Source: Mycolicibacterium hippocampi
GTDB taxonomy: Bacteria; Actinomycetota; Actinomycetes; Mycobacteriales; Mycobacteriaceae
Assembly (NCBI RefSeq): GCF_010723735.1
Contig: NZ_BLLB01000002.1
Coordinates: 2,170,001 to 2,234,000 of the forward strand
Reading direction: 5' to 3'
Length of the DNA: 64,000 nt
The notes beneath the pieces are model-generated. The model made no database searches, had not been told where the DNA came from, and worked only from the letters and a program-made list of their open reading frames with translations. Made by a program: the position numbers and the translations under genes. Shown here piece after piece: positions 46,259-55,923 of the stretch (position 1 is the first letter of the stretch; each line of letters starts with the position of its first letter).

Positions 46259-46679
46259 GTTGCGTGGCCGTAGATCGCAGCGTTGCGTTTACGGAGTGGG
46301 TGCGCCCCGCAGATGTCAACAGCTTCGCCTCGACCCTTTAAACCGCGGGACGGTTAGGCCTTGAAATAGGGCTGTGCACGGGAATAGCGGGGGTGCCGAG
46401 CCCCTTTTTCTGACTCTTGATGCTTTAGAGCAGGGATTGTGTGATCAGATTGAGCTGATGCTGCAGGCCATGGGGGTGTGGGTGTGGTTACCCGCAGGCC
46501 GGAGCGTGCACGGCCGGCGTCGCTGTCAGGAATGGAAACGTGGGCCTCGGCGCTACGGCGACCGAGCATCGTCAGTGGCATAATCAGGGGCGAAACGGGG
46601 GCTATCCACCTAAAGCATTAGCGTCGCAACGCATGGAGAGCGTGGCTTCGCGGCATTGGCGAGGCAGGGGGGAACTGAA
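46259..46679. other. 421-bp gap between the kinase and ugd-like genes
   Basis: No convincing gene. A weak GC stem (GGGG...CCCC) followed by TTTTT lies at 46389-46409 and may end the DUF4012-wzc transcript. Open frames on both strands near 46360-46580 do not resemble known proteins. Confidence 0.35.
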
Positions 46680-48005
46680 GTGCGACTAAGCGTTCATGGC
46701 TCGGGTTATCTGGGCGCGATACACGCGACCTGCATGGCGCATCTGGGCCACGAGGTGCAGGTTTACGACACAGATCCGGCTAAGATAGCGATGCTCGCGC
46801 GCGGTACACCACCGTTCTATGAGCCGGGATTCGGCGAGTTGCTTGGCTCAGTTCTGTCTACCGGGCGGCTAACCTTTTCGTCCTCAGCACAAGATGCGAT
46901 TCAGGGTTCAGAAATGCATTTCATATGCGTCGGGACCCCTCAACAGCACGGCGCGGACGCCGCGGACCTGTCGTATGTTGAGTCTGCGTTCAAGACCGTC
47001 GTGGAAAACGCGGACTGCCCAGGGACAATTGTCGGCAAGTCGACAGTGCCGGTAGGCACCGCCCAACGTCTTGCGGATTCCATCTCAGGCGAAGGCCGAA
47101 CTCCCTCTCTTGAGGTTGCGTGGAATCCGGAGTTTCTGCGGGAAGGTACGGCAATCGATGATACGTTGAGTCCCGATCGGTTAGTTTTTGGCGTAACTTC
47201 CGAAACATGCGAAAAAAGTCTCATCGAAGTCTACGCGAGGTTGATAGGAGACGGGGTCCCCTACATAACAACTGATTTGGCTACGTCTGAGATGGTCAAG
47301 GTGGCCGCAAATTCTTTCCTCGCAACGAAAATTTCATTCATTAATGCGATGGCAGAGATCTGCGAGGTCGCCAATGCCGACGTTGTGACATTGAGTCGCG
47401 CACTGGGTTATGATGAACGAATAGGCGCACGCTTTCTCAACGCTGGCCTGGGATTCGGCGGAGGTTGTTTGCCCAAGGACATTCGCGCCTTTAGCGCACG
47501 CGCTGGCGAGCTCGGTGCGGCCGATGCCGTCAGCTTTCTCCGGGAGATCGATAAGATAAATCTACGCCGCCGCGAACGCTTAGTCGCCCTGGTGGGGAGC
47601 GTTTTCGCTGGTGATTTCTTGGGGCGGCGCATTGCGGTCCTTGGCGCGGCGTTCAAGCCAAACAGCGACGATGTGCGAGACTCTCCTGCGCTTAACGTCG
47701 CTGCCGCGATGCACCTTAAAGGTGCGTCGGTGCGCGTCCACGATCCCCAAGCTATTGAAAATGCAAAAAAGATGTTTCCCACTTTGACATACTGCGAGAC
47801 CATTAAAGACGCTTGCAATCACGCTGACTTGGTTGTGTTGGCAACTGAATGGCCTGAGTACCGCAACATTGATCCAATCGAGTTCCTCGGAGTCGTTCAT
47901 CAACCAGTCCTCGTAGATGCACGGAATACGTTGGACCATGACTTCTGGTCGCAATCGGGGTGGACGGTATATGCCCTAGGGCGTGGAAATCTAAATCGCC
48001 GGTAG
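46680..48005 (+). CDS. UDP-glucose 6-dehydrogenase family protein
   Basis: 441 residues from GTG 46680 after GGGGGGAAC. The NAD-binding motif is HGSGYLG. The active site includes Asn211 and Lys217 (AANSFLATK), Cys263 in FGGGCLPKD, and Asp267. It converts UDP-glucose to UDP-glucuronate, or acts on a related sugar (GDP-mannose or UDP-ManNAc dehydrogenases share the fold). It supplies uronic acid to the polysaccharide. Tandem Rossmann halves and the GAAFKPNSDDVRDSPAL segment are intact. Confidence 0.9.
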   Translation: MRLSVHGSGYLGAIHATCMAHLGHEVQVYDTDPAKIAMLARGTPPFYEPGFGELLGSVLSTGRLTFSSSAQDAIQGSEMHFICVGTPQQHGADAADLSYVESAFKTVVENADCPGTIVGKSTVPVGTAQRLADSISGEGRTPSLEVAWNPEFLREGTAIDDTLSPDRLVFGVTSETCEKSLIEVYARLIGDGVPYITTDLATSEMVKVAANSFLATKISFINAMAEICEVANADVVTLSRALGYDERIGARFLNAGLGFGGGCLPKDIRAFSARAGELGAADAVSFLREIDKINLRRRERLVALVGSVFAGDFLGRRIAVLGAAFKPNSDDVRDSPALNVAAAMHLKGASVRVHDPQAIENAKKMFPTLTYCETIKDACNHADLVVLATEWPEYRNIDPIEFLGVVHQPVLVDARNTLDHDFWSQSGWTVYALGRGNLNRR

Positions 48006-48200
48006 GGGGGGCCACCGCTGCAATGCCGCACCGCTCGAAACTGTGGCTGTTGCCAAAGTACGGTAACGAAAACCCATCGACCAGGTCGAGATGCGTCGCC
48101 TGAGAGTTCGGCTACTTGGCCAAAAGAGAAGTAAGCTACGTAACCTGACGCCTATAAGTCAGGGATTGAGCAGGGGGATACGTATGATTAGCGCGCTATC

Positions 48201-49397
48201 GTGATGATCGTCGTTCATGATTTCGCGGGGCACCCGGGCCAAGTACAGCTCAGCCGCGAGCTTGCACGTCGTGGGCACACTGTGGAGCACCAATATTGTT
48301 CCTCGGTGCCAACCGGACGGGGCGCAGTGCAAGTCCGGCCAGGTGATCCTGCGTCGTTTCGCGTCCGAGCAATCGACCTCGGTCGGCAGTTCGCCCGCTA
48401 CTCACCGCTTATACGTATCTGGCAAGAGTTTCGATACGCGGCCTTAACGGCTAAAGCATTATGGAGAGCAAAGCCGGACGTTGCCATCTTCGCCAACGTG
48501 CCTATCGGTACGCTATTTCTGGTTACGCTTACGCTTCGCCTTCGACGAACCCCGTATATATTTTGGTGGCAGGACTTTTACAGTGAAGGAATTCGCGTAG
48601 TCGCAAAGAGACGGCTAGGGTTGGCGGGCGTAATTTTAGGATGCGCGGCCACATGGGTCGAGCGCAGCATCGCCCGCGGTGCTGCTGCAGTCGTGCCCAT
48701 CACTGAGGCATTCGTCAGCCAACTTGACGAATGGCGTGTGGGTCGTGAACGCGTCTGCGTCATATCCAATTGGGCTGCCCTCGAGGAATTACCTCTTCGC
48801 GCGCGAAATAACGCTTGGACGAAGGACCACGAGCTCGTCGAAGTGCCAGTCCTGATGTATGCAGGAACAATCGGACTTAAGCATGATCCGTCTGCCATTG
48901 CCAAGCTCGCGCGACATTCCCCGCCCGATTGTCGCGTTGTCGTTGTGTCCCAGGGAGCGGGCCGTGATTGGCTCGAAATTAATGCGCGCGACGAAACACG
49001 GCTGAGGTTTCTTGACTATCAACCCTTTGAGCAGCTTCCCGACATGCTGGCTAGCGCCGACGTCCTGCTTGTGATGCTCGAGCGCAATGCGAGTCGATAT
49101 TCGGTGCCGTCGAAAGCCCTTTCCTACATGTGTGCGGGCCGGCCCGTCCTCGCACTCCTGCCGTCGGACAACGCTATTGCCCTGATGATCAAATCAGCCG
49201 GTGCCGGCTTTGTTGTAAGCCCAGATGACCCGTCCGAGGCCGCCGCCGCCCTGAACCGATTACTCTCCGACTCCAGCCTGCGTGCCGAGATGGGTACGGC
49301 CGCGCGCCGTTACGCGGAGCGCAACTTTAATATCGAAGACGTGGCCGACCGCTTCGAAGCCGTGATCGATAAGGCCTTGATGAGACACGCAGGATGA
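48201..49397 (+). CDS. GT4-type glycosyltransferase (WbuB-like)
   Basis: 398 residues with a two-Rossmann GT-B fold. The donor-side blocks are PVLMYAGTIGLKHDPSAIAKL, LRFLDYQPFEQLPDMLASADVLLV and VPSKALSYMCAGRPVLALLP, close to the WbuB/WcaI-type glycosyltransferases of polysaccharide clusters. A final amphipathic region suggests peripheral membrane association. GTG 48201 or ATG 48204 can start it. It presumably adds a sugar to the lipid-linked repeat. Confidence 0.87.
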   Translation: MMIVVHDFAGHPGQVQLSRELARRGHTVEHQYCSSVPTGRGAVQVRPGDPASFRVRAIDLGRQFARYSPLIRIWQEFRYAALTAKALWRAKPDVAIFANVPIGTLFLVTLTLRLRRTPYIFWWQDFYSEGIRVVAKRRLGLAGVILGCAATWVERSIARGAAAVVPITEAFVSQLDEWRVGRERVCVISNWAALEELPLRARNNAWTKDHELVEVPVLMYAGTIGLKHDPSAIAKLARHSPPDCRVVVVSQGAGRDWLEINARDETRLRFLDYQPFEQLPDMLASADVLLVMLERNASRYSVPSKALSYMCAGRPVLALLPSDNAIALMIKSAGAGFVVSPDDPSEAAAALNRLLSDSSLRAEMGTAARRYAERNFNIEDVADRFEAVIDKALMRHAG

Positions 49398-50046
49398 GGG
49401 GAAATTGGCTGTTCGCACTCTATCGGGCCGGCTCCTGCTCGCATGGTGTGCAGGTGGACTCGGACGTCCTCGTGCCCGGTGGTATGAGCGAATTGATGTC
49501 CCCCAGGGCGGTGCGGCGCGCAACTAGGACGTTCGTGGAGCGCGAGTTCTTCACAAAAATTGGTGTCCCCGGCACCCTCGGATCTGGCAGGGGCCGGCCG
49601 GGTGACTGCGCGGGCAAAGCCAATGATGGCTGCAGCGTGTCGGTCTGTGCGCCGAGCTGTCGGGCGGCGGACCCGCACCAGAGCCTCGCTAGAGCCCGGA
49701 TCGTCAAAGACCTGCTGCGTGATCGGCTTTTCCTGGCAGACTACGGTCGGCCACGAGATCACCGCCGACTGGACCGCTCCCACCAGTTTTGTGCGGCCCG
49801 CAAGTTGCGCGATCATCTGACTCGCCGGCACAATCGACACTCGGCAGACCGGTTCGTCCGGGGATCCAGGCCCGCCTCAGATTGCCCGAGACATGGTGGG
49901 CTTGCACTCGGCGAAATGTTTCAGCTGCACGGGAGCCGGCGCCATAGCCCGCCTCGAACCGGGAAGAGCCGCAAACTCCTTAGTTCTGAGATAGGGTGTG
50001 GGCCACGGGTGCGGGAGGCGCCCACAGCTATCACGGGGGGTTAAGT
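49398..50046. other. 649-bp gap, probably decayed sequence
   Basis: Frames of 60-217 codons are open on both strands, but none gives a recognisable protein or has a good ribosome site. The space fits a lost gene of the cluster. The ribosome site GGGGGG of the next gene is at its right end (50035-50040). Confidence 0.35.
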
Positions 50047-51042
50047 GTGTCTACAGCTACTGGGTCTGTCTTGGTCGCCGGTGCAGGCGGCTTTATTGGT
50101 GGCTATCTGGCCAAAGCCTTGAGCGAGCAGGGTCTACGGGTACGCGCGGCCGACGTGAAACCGCTCAGCGAATGGAACCAAATTCCCACCGGCGTAGATG
50201 CGCGGCAATTGGATCTTTCACGGCTCGATGACGCGCAAGAGGCGGCGCGCAATATCGACACCGTCTACATGCTGGCGGCCGATATGGGCGGCATGGGTTT
50301 CATCGAGACTCACAAGGCGGAATGCATGTTGTCGGTGCTGATCAACACTCACATGCTCGTTGCGGCGCGCGACTCAAACGTGCGCCGTTATTTTTACGCC
50401 AGTTCAGCGTGCGTTTACGCAGCAGATAAGCAGACCGACGCTAACGTGACGGCTCTAAAAGAGGACGATGCGTACCCGGCGATGCCTGAGGACGGATACG
50501 GCTGGGAGAAACTCTTCAGCGAACGCATGTGCCGGCATTTCCGTGAAGACTATGGAATCGAGACGCGCGTCGCGCGCTACCACAATGTGTATGGACCCAA
50601 GGGAACTTTTGAGGGTGGGCGGGAAAAGGCACCAGCAGCGCTGTGCCGCAAAGTGGCGGAAGCAGTCTTTAGCGGCAGACATGAGATTCAGATCTGGGGT
50701 GACGGAGAGCAGACCCGCAGCTTCATGTACGTCGACGATTGCGTTGAAGGAACCATGCGCGTTACAGCAGGTGACAGCCCAGCGCCGGTGAATGTGGGTA
50801 GCTCCGAACTAGTAACAATAAATCAGATGGTTGACACGATCGAACAGATAGCCGGCATTAAAGTCCGACGGGACTACAAGTTGGATGCTCCGCTTGGCGT
50901 TCGTGGGCGAAATAGTGACAACACGATGATCCAGGAGATCTACGGCTGGGAGCCATCTATTCGACTGGCAGACGGTTTGGAACGGACATACCGCTGGGTC
51001 TACGACCAGCTCGCATCCCGCTCCGGAGCGCGCGCAGGTTAG
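50047..51042 (+). CDS. GDP-mannose 3,5-epimerase-like NAD-dependent epimerase
   Basis: 331 residues from GTG 50047. The NAD loop is GAGGFIG (12-18). The block AADMGGMGFIETHKAECM and the active site YGWEK (Tyr151, Lys155) with KGGREKAPAA-type sequence (EGGREKAPAALCRKV) are characteristic of GDP-mannose 3,5-epimerase (plant GME-like). That enzyme makes GDP-L-galactose and GDP-L-gulose; bacterial homologues in polysaccharide clusters may have other GDP- or UDP-sugar substrates. GC is near the genome level here, unlike the next operon. Confidence 0.85.
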   Translation: MSTATGSVLVAGAGGFIGGYLAKALSEQGLRVRAADVKPLSEWNQIPTGVDARQLDLSRLDDAQEAARNIDTVYMLAADMGGMGFIETHKAECMLSVLINTHMLVAARDSNVRRYFYASSACVYAADKQTDANVTALKEDDAYPAMPEDGYGWEKLFSERMCRHFREDYGIETRVARYHNVYGPKGTFEGGREKAPAALCRKVAEAVFSGRHEIQIWGDGEQTRSFMYVDDCVEGTMRVTAGDSPAPVNVGSSELVTINQMVDTIEQIAGIKVRRDYKLDAPLGVRGRNSDNTMIQEIYGWEPSIRLADGLERTYRWVYDQLASRSGARAG

Positions 51043-51306
51043 ACGAGTCGATATCGCCAGTCGAGACCAGCCGCTATCGCGGATCAGCATCCGCAACGAA
51101 CCAGCAAAAAAATCGCGGGCCAGCATTGCGGCCAGCAATCGGGATCTGGGGCTAGTTTGTCGTTTTTGGTCAGAGCGGTGCTGGCGGCCTGCCTAGCGTA
51201 TCCCGGGGCGGCTTCGCCTTCGCTCTCTAATCGTTGCACTCGAGGTACTCTTGGGGAACTATGAACGGACTCCCAACACTGTTTGCTCACTCTTAGGTGT
51301 GTAGAG

Positions 51307-51999
51307 ATGAATGAAAATCAAACCGTAATTGCTATGATTCCTTTACGGGGAGGGTCTAAAGGTATTCCAGGAAAGAATATCAAGAACCTGCATGGCAAGC
51401 CACTTTGCTACTGGGTTGTACATGCTGCAATCAGTTCAGCGCGTATATCTAGTGTATATGTATCCACTGATTCTCCAGAAATCATGGATGTGGTCAACGG
51501 TTTCGGCTTAGGAGTCAAGCTTGTTGAGCGGCCCGCTCGATTCGCCTCTGATGAGGCGTCCACCGAGTCTGTAATGCTACATTTTGCCGAGCAGGTCGAG
51601 TTCGACACATTAGTGACTATCCAGGCAACATCCCCGTTCCTTCGCGCCGACGATCTAGATACTGCGCTGATAGAATACGAAGAAAAGCGCTATGACTCGA
51701 TGCTGTCTGTCTACCATAGTCACGACTTTCTTTGGGATGCGAATGGTCAGCCCCTTAACTACGACCCTCGGATGCGACCAAGACGCCAGGAATGGCACGG
51801 AGCATTCGTAGAAAATGGGGCCTTTTATATCACCGACGGTGATGTTTTGGCGCGAGAGAAATGTCGGCTGGGAGGGCTGATTGGCTTGTATCAGATGGAT
51901 AAGACGGATTCCCTCGACATTGACACGTTGGACGACTTCCTACTGGCGGAAGCTTTAATGAAACAAAGAAAGTCACGTGAAGAATCGGCATCCGTATGA
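51307..51999 (+). CDS. CMP-nonulosonate (acylneuraminate) cytidylyltransferase-like
   Basis: 230 residues from ATG 51307. The CTP-binding loop IPLRGGSKGIPGKN (11-24) is that of NeuA/KdsB-type enzymes, followed by STDSPEI and TIQATSPFL. It activates a nonulosonic acid (sialic, legionaminic or pseudaminic type) as the CMP-sugar. The GC content drops sharply from here to 54840, to roughly half, which marks foreign origin. The last 4 bp overlap the NeuB-like gene (ATGA). Confidence 0.87.
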   Translation: MNENQTVIAMIPLRGGSKGIPGKNIKNLHGKPLCYWVVHAAISSARISSVYVSTDSPEIMDVVNGFGLGVKLVERPARFASDEASTESVMLHFAEQVEFDTLVTIQATSPFLRADDLDTALIEYEEKRYDSMLSVYHSHDFLWDANGQPLNYDPRMRPRRQEWHGAFVENGAFYITDGDVLAREKCRLGGLIGLYQMDKTDSLDIDTLDDFLLAEALMKQRKSREESASV

Positions 52000-53828
52000 G
52001 TAAAGACATAAAGGTCATTGCTGAAATCGGGATTAACCACAAAGGCTCCAGCGAGGTGGCAAGAGGCCTCATTGATTCGGCGAGCAGGGCCGGCGCGTGG
52101 GGTGTGAAGTTCCAGTATCGCAGGAAAGACAATTTCTATAAGCAAGTCACCGAAATTGGTGACGAGATGATCAGCGCTGAAATGGAACGAACATATTTGA
52201 GCCCTTCTGTTATCAGCGCACTGCGCGAATATGCACAGGTTTCGCGCCTTCATGTCGGCATCAGCTTTTTTAATCCCGCCGATCGGACGGATTTTGGTGA
52301 TAATCTAAAAGAGTTCGATTTCTACAAGGTCCCGTCCGCTGAGCTACTGAATGATGACCTAATACGTTCACTCAAGGAGCAGGGTAAGTTAGTTCTTGTG
52401 AGCACGGGCGGCCACGATGAAAAACAGATATTTGGGCAGGTCAATAGATACGCGGAGTGCAAAAACGTCGTATTCATGCATTGCATATCTAACTATCCGA
52501 TCTTGTTGGGAAACCAGCAGCTAGGTTTCATTTCGAAACTCAAGGATGTATCTCCTAATCCTGTCGGATATTCCAGTCATGATCAAGATTGGGAGGTGAA
52601 TTTGATTGCGATGAGTCTAGGAGCCGAGTATATCGAGCGCCATTTGACGTTTGACAAGCGTGGCGATGGACTTGACGACAGCACTAGTTCGGAGCCAGCG
52701 GAGTTTGCTGTACTTTGTAAAATCGCAGCTGCGTATAAGAATATTATTGCAAACGAGGAAAGGATAGTAAATCAGGGCGAGAGAATTAACATGCAGAACT
52801 TGGGTTCGTCACTTTATGCGGCGCGCAGCATATTGCGGGGCGAAATTGCAGAGATCGATGACTTTGAAGTTCGAGCCCCAAGGAAAGGCTTAGTCGCTAG
52901 CGAATTTCTTTCTCTTCCAAGTCGTATTGCGACGCTCGACATATGCGCGGGTGATGCCGTGCTTGCGAGTCATTTCGCAGCCCCCGTATCTCCGATATCA
53001 AATCAAACCGTACAATTTTGTGACAAGAATGATATATCGATCCCGATTCGACTACATGATGCAAAAAAGTTACAGGCCCTCTTTCCGATAAACAATTATG
53101 AGCTGCATCTCTCGTACGGTGAAGTGCAGAACTATCTCGATTCGAGTGCGTCGTTTTTAGATTGTATTGATCTCAGAAAGGCGTACTCGATCCATTTGCC
53201 CGACTACATGCCGGGGAATAGGTTGATCGATCCGCTCTCCCAAAATGTTACAAATCGGCATGATAGCATCAGTCTAATTCGGGCATGTGTCAGATTGGCA
53301 AAAGAGCTTGAAGATGTTTCAGGCAAAGAGGTTCCCATAGTCGGAAGCTTTTCGCGTCTGTTACCTGAAGGAAAAGAGACGACCTACCGAGAGCTCGCCA
53401 GGTTTCTATGTGATGTGAGAGATGAAGAGGGCATAGATATACTCCCTCAGTGGCTACCCAAAATCGCATGGTATTTTGGTGGCGCAGAGGCGCTAGATAT
53501 GTTCTGTGGCGAGGACGACATCGATTACGTCCTCAAACACGAACTCAACATTTGCTTGGACGTATCGCATCTAATTCTCTCGGCAAATTTTGCTAAACAG
53601 GACTGGAAGATGTGGTATGGCAAATTGATTGGGGTTACGAAGCATATTCACCTGGCTGATGCTTCTGGAATAGATGGCGAGGGCGTCGAGTTTGGTAGCG
53701 GTGCTTTGTCCGATGCCAACGATATTTTGTCTATGCCCCCGAGAGTTGTCTTAGAAGTCTGGCAGGGCCACCTTGCTGATGGTGAAGGCTTTAGAAAAGC
53801 GATCGAATATTTGGGGGGTATGCAATGA
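51996..53828 (+). CDS. NeuB-type nonulosonate synthase with SAF domain fused to a C-terminal TIM barrel
   Basis: 610 residues, far longer than the 340-350 of plain NeuB. Residues 1-260 form the NeuB TIM barrel: AEIGINHKG, KVPSAE at 111, GYSSHD with the metal His195, and ERHLTFDK. Residues 272-328 form an antifreeze-like SAF domain (ARSILRGE, RAPRKGL). Residues 340-610 look like a second, xylose-isomerase/AP-endonuclease-2-like barrel (ELHLSYGEVQNYL, CLDVSHLIL, HIHLADASG). NeuB condenses PEP with a hexosamine; the second barrel may epimerise or isomerise its sugar. Overlapping starts and stops tie it to both neighbours. Confidence 0.85.
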   Translation: MSKDIKVIAEIGINHKGSSEVARGLIDSASRAGAWGVKFQYRRKDNFYKQVTEIGDEMISAEMERTYLSPSVISALREYAQVSRLHVGISFFNPADRTDFGDNLKEFDFYKVPSAELLNDDLIRSLKEQGKLVLVSTGGHDEKQIFGQVNRYAECKNVVFMHCISNYPILLGNQQLGFISKLKDVSPNPVGYSSHDQDWEVNLIAMSLGAEYIERHLTFDKRGDGLDDSTSSEPAEFAVLCKIAAAYKNIIANEERIVNQGERINMQNLGSSLYAARSILRGEIAEIDDFEVRAPRKGLVASEFLSLPSRIATLDICAGDAVLASHFAAPVSPISNQTVQFCDKNDISIPIRLHDAKKLQALFPINNYELHLSYGEVQNYLDSSASFLDCIDLRKAYSIHLPDYMPGNRLIDPLSQNVTNRHDSISLIRACVRLAKELEDVSGKEVPIVGSFSRLLPEGKETTYRELARFLCDVRDEEGIDILPQWLPKIAWYFGGAEALDMFCGEDDIDYVLKHELNICLDVSHLILSANFAKQDWKMWYGKLIGVTKHIHLADASGIDGEGVEFGSGALSDANDILSMPPRVVLEVWQGHLADGEGFRKAIEYLGGMQ

Positions 53829-54841
53829 ACAGAGCGCTTATTACGGGTATTTCGGGTCAGGACGGAGCGTATTTGGCAAAGAATCTGCTGGATCGAGGGT
53901 ACGAAGTTTATGGCGCGATGCGACGCGGAAGTACTTCAAAAACATCGCGACTCGACACACTCGGCATAGTCGAAAGGATAAACTATGTACAAATGGAGAT
54001 CACCGAATTCGCTAATGTTCAATATGTGTTGAATGAAGTGCGGCCGGAAATGATCTTCAATCTGGCCGCCCAAAGTTTTGTCGCGGATAGCTTCGCTTTC
54101 CCGCACTACACGTCCGACGTCAATTACATGGGCGTGATCAACGTTCTTGAAGCAGTGCGGCTATTGAAACTCGATAGTAAGATATACCAGGCGTCCACTT
54201 CGGAAATGTTTGGCGAAGTTTTGACGAAGCCACAAAGTGAAGCAACGCCATTTAACCCGATTAGCCCGTACGCGGTGTCGAAGTTGGCCGCGCACAGTCT
54301 TGTTGTTAATTATCGGAAAGCGTATGGGATGTTCGCCTCCTGCGGGATCTTATTTAACCATGAATCCGAGCTACGTGGTTTAGAGTTTGTGACGCGAAAG
54401 ATCACTAATTGGTTGACAAAAATCAAACTATTTGACTATAAGCCGTTACCATTGGGTAATCTGGATAGCGTCCGCGACTGGGGATATGCCCCAGAATATG
54501 TTGATATCATGGTGAGGATACTTGAGCACGAATCTTCAGACGATTTTGTTATTGCTACAAATACTGAGCATACGGTAAGGCAGTTCCTCGAGTTCGCGGC
54601 GGACGCGCTGGGAATGACTCTTCGATTCGAGGGCGAGGGCGTTGAGGAAAAGGCATTCGATGTCGAAACAAAGAAACTTGTGGCGTATGTCTCGCCTGAA
54701 TATTTTCGAGCATCAGACGTGGTCTATTTGCGCGGTGACAACAGCAAGGCGAGGGCGGCTCTAGGCTGGGAGCCTAGGATATTGACGCCTGAAATTGCCA
54801 AGAAGATGGCTAGGTCCGACTATGATCGGTTATCGGGATAG
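53825..54841 (+). CDS. GDP-mannose 4,6-dehydratase-like
   Basis: 338 residues with TGISGQDGAYLAK (NADP loop), the catalytic Thr125/Glu127 in ASTSEMFGE, and Tyr149/Lys153 in SPYAVSKLAAH, as in Gmd. NHESELRG and VTRKITNW are further Gmd blocks (NHESPRRG in the reference type). It makes GDP-4-keto-6-deoxymannose or, in related enzymes, a GDP-heptose product. A 4-bp overlap (ATGA) with the NeuB fusion makes a three-gene operon of low GC. The final product in this pathway is not evident. Confidence 0.87.
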   Translation: MNRALITGISGQDGAYLAKNLLDRGYEVYGAMRRGSTSKTSRLDTLGIVERINYVQMEITEFANVQYVLNEVRPEMIFNLAAQSFVADSFAFPHYTSDVNYMGVINVLEAVRLLKLDSKIYQASTSEMFGEVLTKPQSEATPFNPISPYAVSKLAAHSLVVNYRKAYGMFASCGILFNHESELRGLEFVTRKITNWLTKIKLFDYKPLPLGNLDSVRDWGYAPEYVDIMVRILEHESSDDFVIATNTEHTVRQFLEFAADALGMTLRFEGEGVEEKAFDVETKKLVAYVSPEYFRASDVVYLRGDNSKARAALGWEPRILTPEIAKKMARSDYDRLSG

Positions 54842-54975
54842 AGGTGGCCCCTGGGGCCGCCAACAGTGGCATTACTAATCTGCGATCACAGAATCACCCA
54901 GTTAGAGGGCAGGTGGTGTACGGCGCAGACTCCGGGCTGACCGGAACGGGTCCGAACGATCAAGGGATATCACTG

Positions 54976-55839
54976 ATGCTGTCCAAACGGTTCTTCGATC
55001 ACTCGCTCATACAACGTAACGCGGTGCTGCGAAAGGGTATTGTCTTCGCCCGCGAGCCAGTCCTGCAGTTGCAAGGTCTGGTAACGGACTCAAAAGACTT
55101 CGCCACGGCGCCGCCAATCGTCGCGAATTCCCTGCCTAAAAGCGGGACACATCTGTTGTTGCAGATCACCCGTGCGCTGCCCGGATCGCGCTACTTCGGT
55201 CGCTTTATCGCTACGAGCCCCTCATTGACTCAGCGGGAGAGGAGTCCTGCGGTCCTGGCGCGCCGGATTGCCCGGACGTTGCCCGCCGAGACTCTGGGCG
55301 CCCACCTTTTCCATTTCACTGAAGTCGAGGTAGCGCTCAGGCGGATCAATGCACTGCATCTCTTTATCTACCGCGACCCGCGTGATGTTGTGATCTCCGA
55401 AGTAAATTACCTCGCAGAGATGAATCGCTGGCACCGGATGCACAGGCATTTCGCCGCCTTGCCCGACGCAACGTCACGGCTCAAGCTCGCCCTTGAGGGA
55501 TTTGACGCGCGTTATCCCGAAGCCAACGCACGCATGCTGCCTTACGCTGGCTGGCTCGACGTGCCGGGGGTGGTCGCAATTCGCTACGAGAACCTGTTCG
55601 GTCCCCGGCAGGCAGACGAGATCGCGCGCGTTGTTGCGGCCTGGCGGTTGCAAGGGGGCACAAGCGCCGACGAGGACGCTCTTGTCGAGCGGTTGCGGCG
55701 GGCCGTTGATCCGAGCAAGTCACACACATTCCGCGAAGGTGGTTCAGGCAAGTGGCGGCGTGGGATGACCGACGCGGAGGCTGAGATGGTCAGCCAACGC
55801 CTCGCACCCTCGCTTACGGCTTATGGCTACCCAATTTAG
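54976..55839 (+). CDS. PAPS-dependent sulfotransferase-like protein
   Basis: 287 residues from ATG 54976 (AAGGGA upstream); the frame is open further up to 54844 but without a better start. The 5'-phosphosulfate-binding loop is NSLPKSGTHLL (51-61), and the 3'-phosphate motif is YRDPRDVVISE (132-142). It likely transfers sulfate from PAPS to a sugar of the exopolysaccharide. GC returns to genome level here. A left-hand partner for PAPS synthesis is not in the window. It ends about 85 bp before IS481-like copy 1. Confidence 0.85.
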   Translation: MLSKRFFDHSLIQRNAVLRKGIVFAREPVLQLQGLVTDSKDFATAPPIVANSLPKSGTHLLLQITRALPGSRYFGRFIATSPSLTQRERSPAVLARRIARTLPAETLGAHLFHFTEVEVALRRINALHLFIYRDPRDVVISEVNYLAEMNRWHRMHRHFAALPDATSRLKLALEGFDARYPEANARMLPYAGWLDVPGVVAIRYENLFGPRQADEIARVVAAWRLQGGTSADEDALVERLRRAVDPSKSHTFREGGSGKWRRGMTDAEAEMVSQRLAPSLTAYGYPI

Positions 55840-55923
55840 GAGCTCACTTGGAGCCGGCGCAAGGATGTGCTGCGGTGCTGGACGGTTCCGGTGGGGCTAT
55901 CTATCGAGACGGTCCGCGGCGGT

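Noticed and set aside
49310..49840. Minus-strand 176-codon frame in the 49.4-50.0 kb gap
   Set aside because: No motif, no ribosome site, and it overlaps the 3' end of the glycosyltransferase.
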